DNA of 64,000 nucleotides from Providencia stuartii (GCF_029277985.1 NZ_CP119546.1:1612001-1676000); one strand, 5' to 3'. Positions 16,009 to 23,938 are shown, counted from the stretch's first letter. Notes: generated by a model not told the origin, from the letters alone. Made by a program: numbers and translations.

Positions 16009-18246
16009 ATGCGGATCACCTATTCAGTAGGGCGCTCCGCTAGGGATAATCGTCCTCAATTAGCGCAAGCGCCTAGCTTTGATGAGTATAAGTTAGCTAT
16101 CAAAGCGCTTAAAAAAACGATTAATGTGTCTCCAAATGACTCAATAGAGGCCATGCGTGAGAAAAAGGCACGTCTTAATTATATTTGGGGTGCGTTGATC
16201 AATAAAACCAAAGGGCGTAGTGCGGCTAATGCCGGTCATCGTCACGTTCTTTGGTTAGATATGGATGGCTGCTCTTTAGATGCTTGGAACCGGTTAACCG
16301 GTGTCCTGAGTATGTACCGCTGTTTTTGTTATACGACGGCTAGCCATGAACACCCAACCGCCAATAATGAGCAACGCTGGCGCATCGGCATTATGCTAGA
16401 TAACAGCGTGACAGCTCACATGTATGCCGAATTAGGTCCACGTGTTGAACAAGAGATCATGGACTGTTACCAGCTGTTAAGCGATGAGCCTGTCAAATGG
16501 GATCGCTCTGTTTATGAGCCATCTCATATGGTATTTGCCCCGCATGAAGGCGCTGAATTCTTAGAGTTCGATGGTGCGGTGATTAATGTTGATACCGTTC
16601 TGGCATCCAATCTCGTCTTGCACAGTAACGCTGTTGATGGCTCTGATTTTAATACAGTATCGGGCGATGACCTAACGCGCTTAGTCGATTTAAGCCACAT
16701 TGATAGTCACACTTTTGATGATATTCGCTCTGCGCTGTGGCATCCGCAGGTATTACGCCTTGCTGAAAATTACCCAACTTGGGTTGATATGGGGAATCGT
16801 TTGGCCTGGTTCAAAGATACCGATTATGAAGATAAGGCCAAAGCGTTATGGGTTGAATGGTCCGCTAAAGCAGACAAGGGCGATGAAGAGGCTGCAATAA
16901 ATAAGTGGTCTCAACTCCGTGCTGACCGCACCGGCTACCAAGCGATATTCACGTTAGCCCAAAAAGAAGGGTGGATTAACCCTGGTTGTGAGCGTTTAAA
17001 AACAGCGGTTGTAACCGTAGACGATTTTGAGGCGATCCAAGTCGTTAACGAGCCATTGCCTTTACCTTCATTTAAGCGTGATAAATATGGCCGGATAGAA
17101 TCTACCATTGATAATGTGGCTAAAGCGGTCATGCACCCCGACTTTATCGATATCGAAATTCGCTTTGATACCTTTCGCGATGAAATTATGTTCGCGCCAA
17201 CCGGAACCAATGAATGGCAACAGTTTAGCGATGCGGACTATTCGCGTTTACGTATTGCGATGGAAAAGCGCGATTTTAAACCTGTAGGGCGTGAGCTGAT
17301 CCGTGATGTGGTTTTACTTGCTGCGGAAGAGAATCAATTCGACTCGGCTATCGAGTGGCTGACTAACCTAGAGTGGGATGGCGTTAGGCGTGTTGAGACG
17401 TTTTACCACACGCATTTTGGTGCGGAGAACACACCTTATACCCGCGCTGTTTCTCTCTATATGTGGACGGCGATGGCAGGGCGTGTTTTGGTACCGGGGA
17501 TTAAAGCTGACATGGTGCCTATCTTAATTGGTGCTCAAGGATGTGGGAAGTCCACGGGGGTCGCGGCGCTATGCCCTGATCCGACGTTCTTTACAGAAAT
17601 CTCTTTTGCTGAAAAAGATGATGACTTAGCACGTAAAATGCGCGGTCGTTTAGTCGCTGAAATTGGCGAGCTACGCGGACTGAATACGAAAGAGCTTGAA
17701 TCCATCAAAGCCTTTGTCACCCGCACACATGAGAACTGGATCCCAAAGTTTAAGGAGTTTGCCACACAGTTCCCGCGTCGTTCATTAATTATCGGTACCA
17801 CCAATGAGGACGAGTTCTTAGCCGACCGTACGGGGAATCGCCGTTGGCTTCCGGTCGAGGTGATTAAGGTCAACGTTGATGATATTCGGCGTGATGTTCT
17901 TCAACTGTGGGCCGAAGCCCGCGAAATGTTTAAAGCGGATGGTGTCCAATATGAAGCCGCTGAATATTTAGCCTCACACATTTATGAAAAATACACCATT
18001 AAAGACGCTTGGTTAGAAATTATTGAACGTTGGTTGGATGAACCTGATTTGATGACGGGTGAAAAACCGCGAACGCGTGGTTTTTTACGTGCTGCTGACG
18101 TTTTGCGAGAAGCGTTGAATCTCGATCCTAAAAATATCTCAAGGCGCGAACAAATGCGAATTAGCAATGTTCTGCAAAATTGTGGGTATAAATCGATGCG
18201 TAAATTCCTTGAAGGTAAGCAGCAACGTGTATTTATTTGCGAATAA
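16009..18246 (+). CDS. VapE-type primase/helicase replication protein
   Basis: The protein has 745 residues. The C-terminal part is a virulence-associated E (PF05272-type) superfamily 3-like helicase: Walker A GAQGCGKST near residue 508, acidic GELRGL near 549, then TRTHENWIPKFKE and IIGTTNEDEFLADRTGNRRW. The N-terminal third resembles phage primase domains (WLDMDGCSLDAW and RWRIGIMLD near residues 80-130). It is the rightward-arm replication initiator. The ORF is intact. A cluster of 9-bp repeats begins at its stop codon. The start is 3 bases after the cro stop. Confidence 0.85.
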   Translation: MRITYSVGRSARDNRPQLAQAPSFDEYKLAIKALKKTINVSPNDSIEAMREKKARLNYIWGALINKTKGRSAANAGHRHVLWLDMDGCSLDAWNRLTGVLSMYRCFCYTTASHEHPTANNEQRWRIGIMLDNSVTAHMYAELGPRVEQEIMDCYQLLSDEPVKWDRSVYEPSHMVFAPHEGAEFLEFDGAVINVDTVLASNLVLHSNAVDGSDFNTVSGDDLTRLVDLSHIDSHTFDDIRSALWHPQVLRLAENYPTWVDMGNRLAWFKDTDYEDKAKALWVEWSAKADKGDEEAAINKWSQLRADRTGYQAIFTLAQKEGWINPGCERLKTAVVTVDDFEAIQVVNEPLPLPSFKRDKYGRIESTIDNVAKAVMHPDFIDIEIRFDTFRDEIMFAPTGTNEWQQFSDADYSRLRIAMEKRDFKPVGRELIRDVVLLAAEENQFDSAIEWLTNLEWDGVRRVETFYHTHFGAENTPYTRAVSLYMWTAMAGRVLVPGIKADMVPILIGAQGCGKSTGVAALCPDPTFFTEISFAEKDDDLARKMRGRLVAEIGELRGLNTKELESIKAFVTRTHENWIPKFKEFATQFPRRSLIIGTTNEDEFLADRTGNRRWLPVEVIKVNVDDIRRDVLQLWAEAREMFKADGVQYEAAEYLASHIYEKYTIKDAWLEIIERWLDEPDLMTGEKPRTRGFLRAADVLREALNLDPKNISRREQMRISNVLQNCGYKSMRKFLEGKQQRVFICE

Positions 18247-18420
18247 GACAACCTAGACAACCTATAAGCGCAAGGTTGTCTGCTTTTAACATATTGATAA
18301 TTCATTAATTAGATAACCTAGACAACCTAGACAACCGTTTAAAAAACGATACACATATAAGTATATCGGCGCTAAAAAAGTATTAATAGAAATAGGTTGT
18401 CTAGGTTGTCATGGGTTGTC
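18247..18420. repeat. Nine copies of a 9-bp repeat (GACAACCTA): candidate replication origin iterons
   Basis: Forward copies begin at 18247, 18256, 18312 (one mismatch), 18321 and 18330 (7 bases matching). Reverse copies begin at 18273, 18393, 18402 and 18412. Adjacent copies have an exact 9-bp period. The middle (forward) and right (reverse) groups form a large inverted repeat around about 55 AT-rich bases. They lie directly behind the primase/helicase gene. Iterons of a replication origin are the best guess; a transcriptional or recombination role is also possible. Confidence 0.6.
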
Positions 18421-18529
18421 TAGTTGCTCAATGAGTTATTTTTACTTGCTTCAGTTAACCAAATGCTTTTTGTCGTTATCGATGCCTGAAATTGGGGCAA
18501 TTGGTACAGAAAAACACAGGTCGGAAACT

Positions 18530-18961
18530 ATGAACAGAGATATACAGAAAATTTTGACACATTGGGGCGGCTGGTCTGCTGGTAATCATTATGCTGCGTT
18601 AGGGTGGTCAACAGTGGCGGCAGGCTTTAGCGATTATTCACCGAGATCTAGCGGTAATAGGCTGTCGTGTAGTGATGAGGACGGTTTAGTCATTGACTTA
18701 TGTGTCGCTAAACTTTCAACCGTCGGTATGGAACGTGAGCGCGCTTATCTTGAAGAATATTACATCAAGGGCAAATCTAAACGTGCCGTTGGGCGTAAGT
18801 TCAAAATCCGAGAAGATGAGGTGCGAAGGCAGATGCAAATTGCTGAAAGTTTTGTTTTGGGTTTCTTAGAAGCACTTAATATTCAATTGGATATAGATAT
18901 TTTGCATAAAAAACACTCAATCGATACGCTGAAATTAGTGCGACCGCAAAATGTGTGTTAA
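18530..18961 (+). CDS. Phage late-gene antiterminator, Q family
   Basis: The protein has 143 residues. It begins MNRDIQKILTHWGGWSAGNH, with WSTVAAGF, a serine-rich stretch, SCSDEDGLVIDLCVAKL and a helix-turn-helix-like YYIKGKSKRAVGRKFKI segment. These fit the type 1 phage antitermination protein Q family. The frame is open upstream to 18416, but ATG 18530 has a ribosome site (CGGA) and the conserved start. Q binds near the late promoter and lets RNA polymerase pass the terminators before the lysis genes. Both elements follow directly downstream. Confidence 0.85.
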   Translation: MNRDIQKILTHWGGWSAGNHYAALGWSTVAAGFSDYSPRSSGNRLSCSDEDGLVIDLCVAKLSTVGMERERAYLEEYYIKGKSKRAVGRKFKIREDEVRRQMQIAESFVLGFLEALNIQLDIDILHKKHSIDTLKLVRPQNVC

Positions 18962-18990
18962 TCTGATAAAAATGGTGTTCTACCCATGGC

Positions 18991-19022
18991 AAAGGCCCTC
19001 AGTTTGAGGGCCTTTTCTTTTT
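18991..19022 (+). terminator. Terminator after Q
   Basis: AAAGGCCCTC pairs with GAGGGCCTTT around a 5-base loop, followed by TTCTTTTT. This perfect 10-bp stem ends the early rightward operon 30 bases after the Q stop. Confidence 0.85.
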
Positions 19023-19185
19023 GGGGACCGCAAAAAAACTATCAAAAATAAACCTTACGCTCCGGTTTTTAGTTAAACAGCAATAGTGACGATTTGTTAA
19101 TAAAATGTTGTTCGCGATAAACAGTAAAAATAGCCTAGAAGATAGTGATTTTTAGCTGTTTGAGGTGACATTTTAATTGAGTTCA

Positions 19186-19221
19186 AAAATCGCGGGGCGT
19201 GTAAGGGCTATAATGTTAAAT
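19186..19221 (+). promoter_or_regulatory. Candidate late promoter (pR'-type)
   Basis: A perfect -10 hexamer TATAAT lies at 19209-19214. The -35 region 17 bases upstream (about 19186-19191) is poor, as expected for a promoter helped by Q. The transcript would start near 19221 and meet a terminator only 26 bases later, the layout of short-leader Q systems such as phage 21. The rest of 19023-19246 contains no gene. Confidence 0.5.
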
Positions 19222-19246
19222 AGACCTGTTTTTCACGAAATTATCT

Positions 19247-19271
19247 AAAAGTCACCTCGGTGGCTTTTTTG
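19247..19271 (+). terminator. Late-leader terminator
   Basis: AAAAGTCACC pairs with GGTGGCTTTT (one G-T pair) across two unpaired bases, followed by more T. Its place just after the candidate late promoter makes it the probable site of Q-dependent read-through. Confidence 0.7.
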
Positions 19272-19291
19272 CTTTCTAGGCAATGAAAACT

Positions 19292-19495
19292 CTATTTGCT
19301 AGCTTCTATCTTGCACATAGCGGCATTAAAGCGAGTAGGGTTCTCATTGTGGGGAAAATTAGCCGCAGGTGACTGATGCTTGATAAGGCATGGCGCAAAC
19401 TCAAACTGAGGAAAGACTGCCTTCACAATACCTATAACACGCTGAAAAAGTTCTGGTAGCACAGAACAGCCCGCATGAGCTAAATCATGCTTCAA
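19292..19495 (-). CDS. Possible small protein antisense to the late leader
   Basis: A 67-codon frame on the minus strand starts with TTG at 19495, with an AGAAG-type ribosome site about 8 bases upstream. The composition looks protein-like (FPQFEFAPCLIKHQSPAANF) and codon use is plausible. It would be transcribed against the late operon. No family is recognised. It may be a chance frame. Confidence 0.3.
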   Translation of the reverse strand: MKHDLAHAGCSVLPELFQRVIGIVKAVFPQFEFAPCLIKHQSPAANFPHNENPTRFNAAMCKIEASK

Positions 19496-19589
19496 ATAAT
19501 CACTTCTTCTTTTATCCCCTCAAATGAGGGCGAAAAAACAGAAATCCCCAAAAACTTTTAATTTCGGGCACTCCGTAGGGGGTGGGATT

Positions 19590-19859
19590 ATGCGTATGGA
19601 TAAATACAGCAACGCAGCCTACGGCAGTGCTGGGCTTACAGCATTCTTTGCAAGCTTATCGCTGTATGAGTGGGGCTTTATTATCGGGATGGCGTTTAGC
19701 ATCATTCTTGGACTCGCCACCTTCTTTATGAACCGACGAGAGCAGCGAAAACGAACGCGTTTATTTGAAGAACTGGTACATAAAACCGATCCACAAAATC
19801 CCTCTGCGACAGCACGAATAGCGGCTGAACTTATGGCAAAAGCGCCTAAGGATATCTAA
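19590..19859 (+). CDS. Class II-type phage holin with dual start
   Basis: The protein has 89 residues and two hydrophobic segments (around residues 10-25 and 30-48), followed by a highly charged tail (NRREQRKRTRLFEE). The start is M-R-M-D-K: two in-frame ATGs three codons apart, with a positive charge between them. This is the S21-type dual-start motif, in which the longer product acts as antiholin and the shorter as pinholin. GTGGG lies 6-8 bases before the first ATG. The TAA overlaps the endolysin ATG by one base. It times lysis by opening the inner membrane. Confidence 0.75.
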   Translation: MRMDKYSNAAYGSAGLTAFFASLSLYEWGFIIGMAFSIILGLATFFMNRREQRKRTRLFEELVHKTDPQNPSATARIAAELMAKAPKDI

Positions 19860-20329
19860 TGTCACTCAAACAAAAATTAACTGTGCTTGTAGGTGCAGGG
19901 GCATCGGCTATCGCTTTAACCGTGATTGCGCATTTTGAAGGGGTTAGATATGAGCCTTATGAAGATGTCGGCGGGGTATTAACGGTCTGCTATGGGCATA
20001 CAGGGAAAGACATTGTCCCTAATAAAGTTTATTCAAAAGAAGAGTGCAACGAGCTGTTAGAACGGGATTTCATGAGAACCAAACAGCAGGTCGACCGGCT
20101 AATCAAAGTTCCCATCAACGAACACACAAAAGCGGCACTATATTCATTTGCTTTCAATGTGGGTACCGGCGCATTCGCTAAATCAACCATGCTTAAAAAG
20201 CTTAATGCAGGTGATCAATATGGCGCTTGTGAAGAGTTAAAAAGATGGGTTTACGTGGGTGGTAAAGTGTGGCGTGGGTTGGTTAGTCGCCGAGAAGTGG
20301 AGGCCGCTATATGTCATGGAAAGCTGTAG
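19859..20329 (+). CDS. SAR endolysin (GH24 lysozyme, R21-like)
   Basis: The protein has 156 residues. It is a peptidoglycan muramidase of the T4/P21 lysozyme family. The catalytic Glu is near residue 27 in HFEGVRYEPYED, with the Asp and Cys spacing of R21-type enzymes in EDVGGVLTVCYGHT. The N-terminus is a weakly hydrophobic Ala/Gly-rich segment (residues 8-24), a signal-arrest-release domain, so it is exported by Sec and tethered inactive until the membrane is depolarised. This matches the pinholin-like gene just upstream. Confidence 0.9.
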   Translation: MSLKQKLTVLVGAGASAIALTVIAHFEGVRYEPYEDVGGVLTVCYGHTGKDIVPNKVYSKEECNELLERDFMRTKQQVDRLIKVPINEHTKAALYSFAFNVGTGAFAKSTMLKKLNAGDQYGACEELKRWVYVGGKVWRGLVSRREVEAAICHGKL

Positions 20330-20484
20330 TGGTTATTGCTGGTTTTGTTATTTATTTCATGGTGTTCATTGTTTCGGGCGTATACCTGCTTACTGACAAC
20401 ACGTGCGCTATTGACAAAACCAGTTTAGAAAAACGTTGCTTGAAGGCATTCGAACATTACAAAGGGCGACAAGTTAACTTTTAA
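20311..20484 (+). CDS. 57-residue membrane protein overlapping the endolysin gene
   Basis: ATG 20311 opens a 57-codon frame overlapping the last 19 bases of the endolysin gene in another frame. GTGGAGG lies 6-9 bases upstream, a strong ribosome site. The protein has one transmembrane segment (about residues 5-28) followed by a short soluble part with two cysteines (DNTCAIDKTSLEKRCLKAFE). It lies between endolysin and Rz, so it may modulate lysis, but I know no function for it. Confidence 0.6.
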   Translation: MSWKAVVVIAGFVIYFMVFIVSGVYLLTDNTCAIDKTSLEKRCLKAFEHYKGRQVNF

Positions 20485-20504
20485 TTTTCTAGACGGTAAT
20501 TGTC

Positions 20505-20954
20505 ATGAATACAGCGAGAGCATTGCTATTTATTGCAGCGTGGGTGGCCGTATGGGGGATGTGGAAGCAGCATGAAAGGATAGAGGAATTACACACCCAA
20601 AATGCTAGGTTGCTGGCTGAACTTACAGAGCAAATCAAAATCAATGAAGATTTCCAAGAGCGCGTCCAATCCCTTCATAAGCTGGATATTAAGCATACTC
20701 AGGAATTAGCCAATGCACAGATTGAAATTGACCAGTTGCGTATTGCTGCTGAGCGTCATCCTGAGCGGGTGTACATCAAAGCCAGTTGTAAAAAATCCGA
20801 AGGCACTACCGCCTCCGGCTTGGATGATGCAACCACCGCCCGACCTGATGACGCCGCTATCCGAAATTATTGGTTACTCAGAGAGCGAATTGCGGAGTCA
20901 ACTCAAATCATCTTAGGTTTGCAAGATTACATAAAAATGCAGTGTATCCAATAA
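20505..20954 (+). CDS. Rz-like spanin, inner membrane subunit
   Basis: The protein has 149 residues: an N-terminal transmembrane segment (about 4-19), then a long coiled-coil periplasmic region (RIEELHTQNARLLAELTEQI and following). This is the i-spanin of a two-component spanin. With the nested Rz1 lipoprotein it fuses inner and outer membranes in the last step of lysis. A second gene is embedded in its 3' half. Confidence 0.85.
   Translation: MNTARALLFIAAWVAVWGMWKQHERIEELHTQNARLLAELTEQIKINEDFQERVQSLHKLDIKHTQELANAQIEIDQLRIAAERHPERVYIKASCKKSEGTTASGLDDATTARPDDAAIRNYWLLRERIAESTQIILGLQDYIKMQCIQ
20713..20916 (+). CDS. Rz1-like spanin lipoprotein, nested in Rz
   Basis: The protein has 67 residues and lies wholly inside Rz in another frame. 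It has a lipoprotein signal peptide ending in the lipobox LSGC (cysteine at residue 20) and a proline-rich mature part (ALPPPAWMMQPPPDL). That is the normal Rz1 architecture: o-spanin in the outer membrane pairing with Rz. Confidence 0.85.
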   Translation: MHRLKLTSCVLLLSVILSGCTSKPVVKNPKALPPPAWMMQPPPDLMTPLSEIIGYSESELRSQLKSS

Positions 20955-21265
20955 CCAATATGCAAGGTTTTACCCATGTCATTCGGTGAGTGGGATGTAA
21001 CCTTGTGGTACCCAGTGAAGTGAGATACCAGCAGATAAACGCCAATTATCCCAAATTTTTTTTCTCACCTAAATTCATCGGGCTAAGCGGTGGGAGATAG
21101 CTCAATACAATGAGTGTGGCGATTCGACATGTGCTTCCCGTCAAATATCAGTTGCTAGGTTAATCATCTCAAATCAAAGGGAATTCAGTCGATACGACGA
21201 ACACAGACGCTGACCTATTTGGCCCAACCGCCTGACTACTGTTTGATTAACGCCATCTTTTTTAC
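20955..21265. other. Non-coding gap between lysis and tail genes, where head genes would be expected
   Basis: About 310 bases (470 to the first tail gene) lie between the spanins and the tail terminator gene. No convincing gene is seen in any frame, and I recognise no terminase, portal or capsid fragment by eye. In a complete phage with this order, the packaging and head module (8-12 kb) would sit here. The stretch is the candidate scar of its loss. Confidence 0.55.
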
Positions 21266-21286
21266 GCCCTCAAATGAGGGCTTTTG
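21266..21286 (+). terminator. Hairpin before the tail genes
   Basis: GCCCTC and GAGGGC pair around AAAT, followed by TTTT. The 15 bases CCCTCAAATGAGGGC also occur at 19517-19531, just before the holin gene. The two copies bracket the lysis cassette. It could limit transcription into the tail operon unless RNA polymerase is Q-modified. Confidence 0.6.
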
Positions 21287-21425
21287 GGTATACACGATAT
21301 TCAAGCCATACAGCGTGGCTTATCACCCGGTTTTCAGTTGTTAACGGTCGAAACATGATGTGCGGGTGATACGAATTGAAAATGAAATGGTTGTAAATCA
21401 ATGTTTTGTATAGAGACAGAAATTT

Positions 21426-21941
21426 ATGAAAGATTATGATGTTGAAATAGCTATTCAAAAACAAATCTTGATGCAGCTGAAAGAAGTCGGCATCGAGATC
21501 CCCGTTAAAGCGGGTTTTCCGTCTATCAAGCAAGACCGTGAAGATAATATGGTGGTCTTTTTTCCCATAAATGAACACGGTCACGGTTGGCAAAGTAGAA
21601 CCTATCACGTTCAAGGTAATAAAGCGGGTCACCAAGAACATCAGTTATCTGAAAAAACGTATCAAGTTCAAGTGTTTGTGACTCAAATAGAACATTATAC
21701 GTCCACTGATATCGCGGCTATTGTCAGAATGATTGTCAATTCGCTACCTTTTGCCACCACGCTGAGAAAGCAAGGTATTGGCGTGCAGCGAGCAACGTCA
21801 GTTCGCCAACCTTACTCTGTGAACGAACATGGTGATTACGAACAAAATCCTTCATTTGATTTTAATGTGACCTTTAAACGTTCTCTTTTCCCTGATACAG
21901 CTGCCATTAGTGCACTTTATCCTGATATCCATCGCATATAA
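21426..21941 (+). CDS. Tail/neck terminator-like phage protein
   Basis: The protein has 171 residues, is mixed alpha/beta and lacks transmembrane segments. A middle segment reads TYQVQVFVTQIEHYTSTDIAAI and the C-terminal part SFDFNVTFKRS. I place it with the gp12-like neck/tail terminator proteins that precede the sheath gene in this tail type, mainly by position and size. In a phage this protein caps the tail and joins it to the head. In a headless particle it would finish tail length and close the top. The ribosome site is weak. Confidence 0.55.
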   Translation: MKDYDVEIAIQKQILMQLKEVGIEIPVKAGFPSIKQDREDNMVVFFPINEHGHGWQSRTYHVQGNKAGHQEHQLSEKTYQVQVFVTQIEHYTSTDIAAIVRMIVNSLPFATTLRKQGIGVQRATSVRQPYSVNEHGDYEQNPSFDFNVTFKRSLFPDTAAISALYPDIHRI

Positions 21942-21951
21942 GGTTTTTACT

Positions 21952-23439
21952 ATGCCAATTAAACAAACTCGATACGTTGATATCGCATCGGCGGTTGTTG
22001 GCGCGTCTTCTGTTCCGATGCGTAAACTAACTGCTCGTTTATTTTCTACCAATCCTAAAATTCCAGCGGGTAAAGTGCTTGAATTTGCAAATGGTCAAGT
22101 CGATGAATTTCTGGGTGTTGATTCTCCAGAAGCGCATTTTGCTCGACAATATTTTAGCTATGTCAGTCCTGCTCCCGTGAGTAAGCCAAAAGAATTACAA
22201 ATTGCGTCTTATGAACCAGTAGGGCGGATGCCTACACTGTTTGGTGTTAAAGCGGCAGCGTTAGCGGACTTAAGCGCGATTGCCGATGGCACTCTCTCTG
22301 TCACTATCGGTACTGTGACCAAAAACTATAAAGACATTGATTTATCGGAAGCAAAATCTTATGCGGATATTGCGTCCATCATTCAAACGAAACTCAATGC
22401 AGAAAAGGAACCGCAATTTTCCAGCAGTTACTTGACGTTTAATGCATTAGAGAGTGCTTTTGAACTCAGTGGAGGAGTGCAAGAGAGTGCTTCTATCCAC
22501 GTTGATTATTCCGTGCTGGCTGATGCCATGGGGCTGTCTTCAGGTAGCGCATCTGAAGGTAACCCTGCACAAACACCGCTGGAAGCCTTTATTGTGGCAG
22601 AGCAAGTGTCGGACTCATTTGGGAGTGCCACCTTTTTAGCTGAACTGACGTTAGAGCAAGCAGTGCCATTAGCGCAGTATGTATCGGGTGAGAACGTCAA
22701 ATACCAGTTACACATTAACGTTAGTGAAAAGCAGGTTGAAGATTTCAGCGCGGCTTTAATGGACACTGCGTCTGTGGGCTTGAACCTAAAAACGGACAAC
22801 GTTCACTTTATTCAATCGTTACCTATGGCGGTGATGGCGGCGACCGATTATGACCGGACTAACGCCACGACAAACTATATGTTTCGCCAACTCGGAGTGA
22901 CATTCCCAGCACAAGTGACCACGGATAAAGCGGCTGATCGATTCGATAAGTTGCGTGTGAATTATTACGGTGAAACCGCGATAGCAGGCTCACAAATTCG
23001 TTTTTATCAGCGAGGCTTCTTATGCGGTGGAGCATCAAACCCATTAGATATGAGTGTGCACGCCAATGAACAGTGGTTAAAAGCCTATATTGCTCAGCAG
23101 TGGTTTAGCTTGCTGTTGGCAACACGCGGTGTTCCAGCGAATAAAGACGGTGAAGCACGAGCGTTAATGGTGATTGCTGGTGCGGTCACAAAGGCGATTA
23201 ATAATGGCACGATTTTAGCCGGGAAAACATTGACAGATGCGCAAAAACTCGCCATTTCGGACGCATCCGGTGATGACCTCGCATGGTATGACGTACAAGA
23301 TAAAGGCTATTGGTATAACGCACAGATTGTTGAAAATACAGGAAAAAGTGGTCTGCCTGAGTATGTCATGAAATACGTATTGATTTATGGCAAAGGCGAT
23401 TGGGTTCGCAAAGTCGAAGGTTCTCATAATTTAGTCTAG
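21952..23439 (+). CDS. Tail sheath protein (DUF3383 family)
   Basis: The protein has 495 residues from ATG 21952 (AAGG 8 bases upstream; the frame is open 14 codons further). It fits the DUF3383 contractile sheath family: start MPIKQTRYVDIASAVVGAS, a middle region with FSSSYLTFNALESAFEL-type beta domains, then LPMAVMAATDYDRTNATTNY, and a C-terminal domain with WLKAYIAQQWFSLLLATRGV. It forms the outer tube that contracts on target binding. The tube gene follows at once. Sheath and tube together show the tail is contractile. Confidence 0.8.
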   Translation: MPIKQTRYVDIASAVVGASSVPMRKLTARLFSTNPKIPAGKVLEFANGQVDEFLGVDSPEAHFARQYFSYVSPAPVSKPKELQIASYEPVGRMPTLFGVKAAALADLSAIADGTLSVTIGTVTKNYKDIDLSEAKSYADIASIIQTKLNAEKEPQFSSSYLTFNALESAFELSGGVQESASIHVDYSVLADAMGLSSGSASEGNPAQTPLEAFIVAEQVSDSFGSATFLAELTLEQAVPLAQYVSGENVKYQLHINVSEKQVEDFSAALMDTASVGLNLKTDNVHFIQSLPMAVMAATDYDRTNATTNYMFRQLGVTFPAQVTTDKAADRFDKLRVNYYGETAIAGSQIRFYQRGFLCGGASNPLDMSVHANEQWLKAYIAQQWFSLLLATRGVPANKDGEARALMVIAGAVTKAINNGTILAGKTLTDAQKLAISDASGDDLAWYDVQDKGYWYNAQIVENTGKSGLPEYVMKYVLIYGKGDWVRKVEGSHNLV

Positions 23440-23448
23440 GAGTAGAAC

Positions 23449-23901
23449 ATGCATGATGTATCTGCAACCGGTTTGAGTTTTATTATTCAAGCCAACAAAA
23501 CATTTCCCACAGGGATTTTAATTACCGCCTTTGCTGACGATGCGGATCCGCTGGATTTACCCGCGGTCGATATCGCACAAACGGGCATGGATATTAACGG
23601 TAACTTGGTGAGTTGGTCCACTCCGACACCACAAACCGTCACAATTAACGTCGTAGCAGGTAGTGAAGAAGATCAGAATCTGTCTATTTTGCTCGAGGCT
23701 AATACCGCTAAAAAAGGGCGTCGACATGCTGGGGATATCATTACCTTTGTGGCGTCTTATGGTGATGGTTCAACGGTCACGGCGCGTAATGGCAAAATTA
23801 CCAATGGGAGCCGTGGTAACTCAGCGGCTTCCGCAGGGCGTTTGAAATCCAAAGCCTATACCTTTGTGTTTCAGGATTTCGATAGCACGCGAGTACGTTA
23901 A
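23449..23901 (+). CDS. Tail tube protein (DUF3277-like)
   Basis: The protein has 150 residues and is rich in beta strands: KTFPTGILITAFADDADPLD at the start, DINGNLVSWSTPTPQTV in the middle and KSKAYTFVFQDFDSTRVR at the end. It matches DUF3277-type inner tube proteins that follow DUF3383 sheath genes. It has a strong ribosome site (AGGAG). A terminator follows directly, which probably lets sheath and tube be made in larger amounts than the downstream structural genes. Confidence 0.75.
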   Translation: MHDVSATGLSFIIQANKTFPTGILITAFADDADPLDLPAVDIAQTGMDINGNLVSWSTPTPQTVTINVVAGSEEDQNLSILLEANTAKKGRRHAGDIITFVASYGDGSTVTARNGKITNGSRGNSAASAGRLKSKAYTFVFQDFDSTRVR

Positions 23902-23916
23902 TTTATTTCAAATTAT

Positions 23917-23938
23917 GGCGGGGGATCCCGCCTTTTTT
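23917..23938 (+). terminator. Terminator after the tube gene
   Basis: GGCGGG and CCCGCC flank a GGAT loop, followed by six T. It lies 16 bases after the tube stop and inside the late operon, so it likely acts partially, tuning the ratio of sheath and tube to the lower-copy tail proteins. Confidence 0.85.

Noticed and set aside
18416..18529. Longer start for the Q antiterminator
   Set aside because: The upstream codons overlap the repeat cluster and lack a ribosome site; ATG 18530 gives the conserved family start.
21060..21160. Short tRNA-like text (GGGAGATAGCTCAA...)
   Set aside because: No cloverleaf can be drawn: the acceptor arms do not pair and there is no anticodon stem or T-arm consensus.
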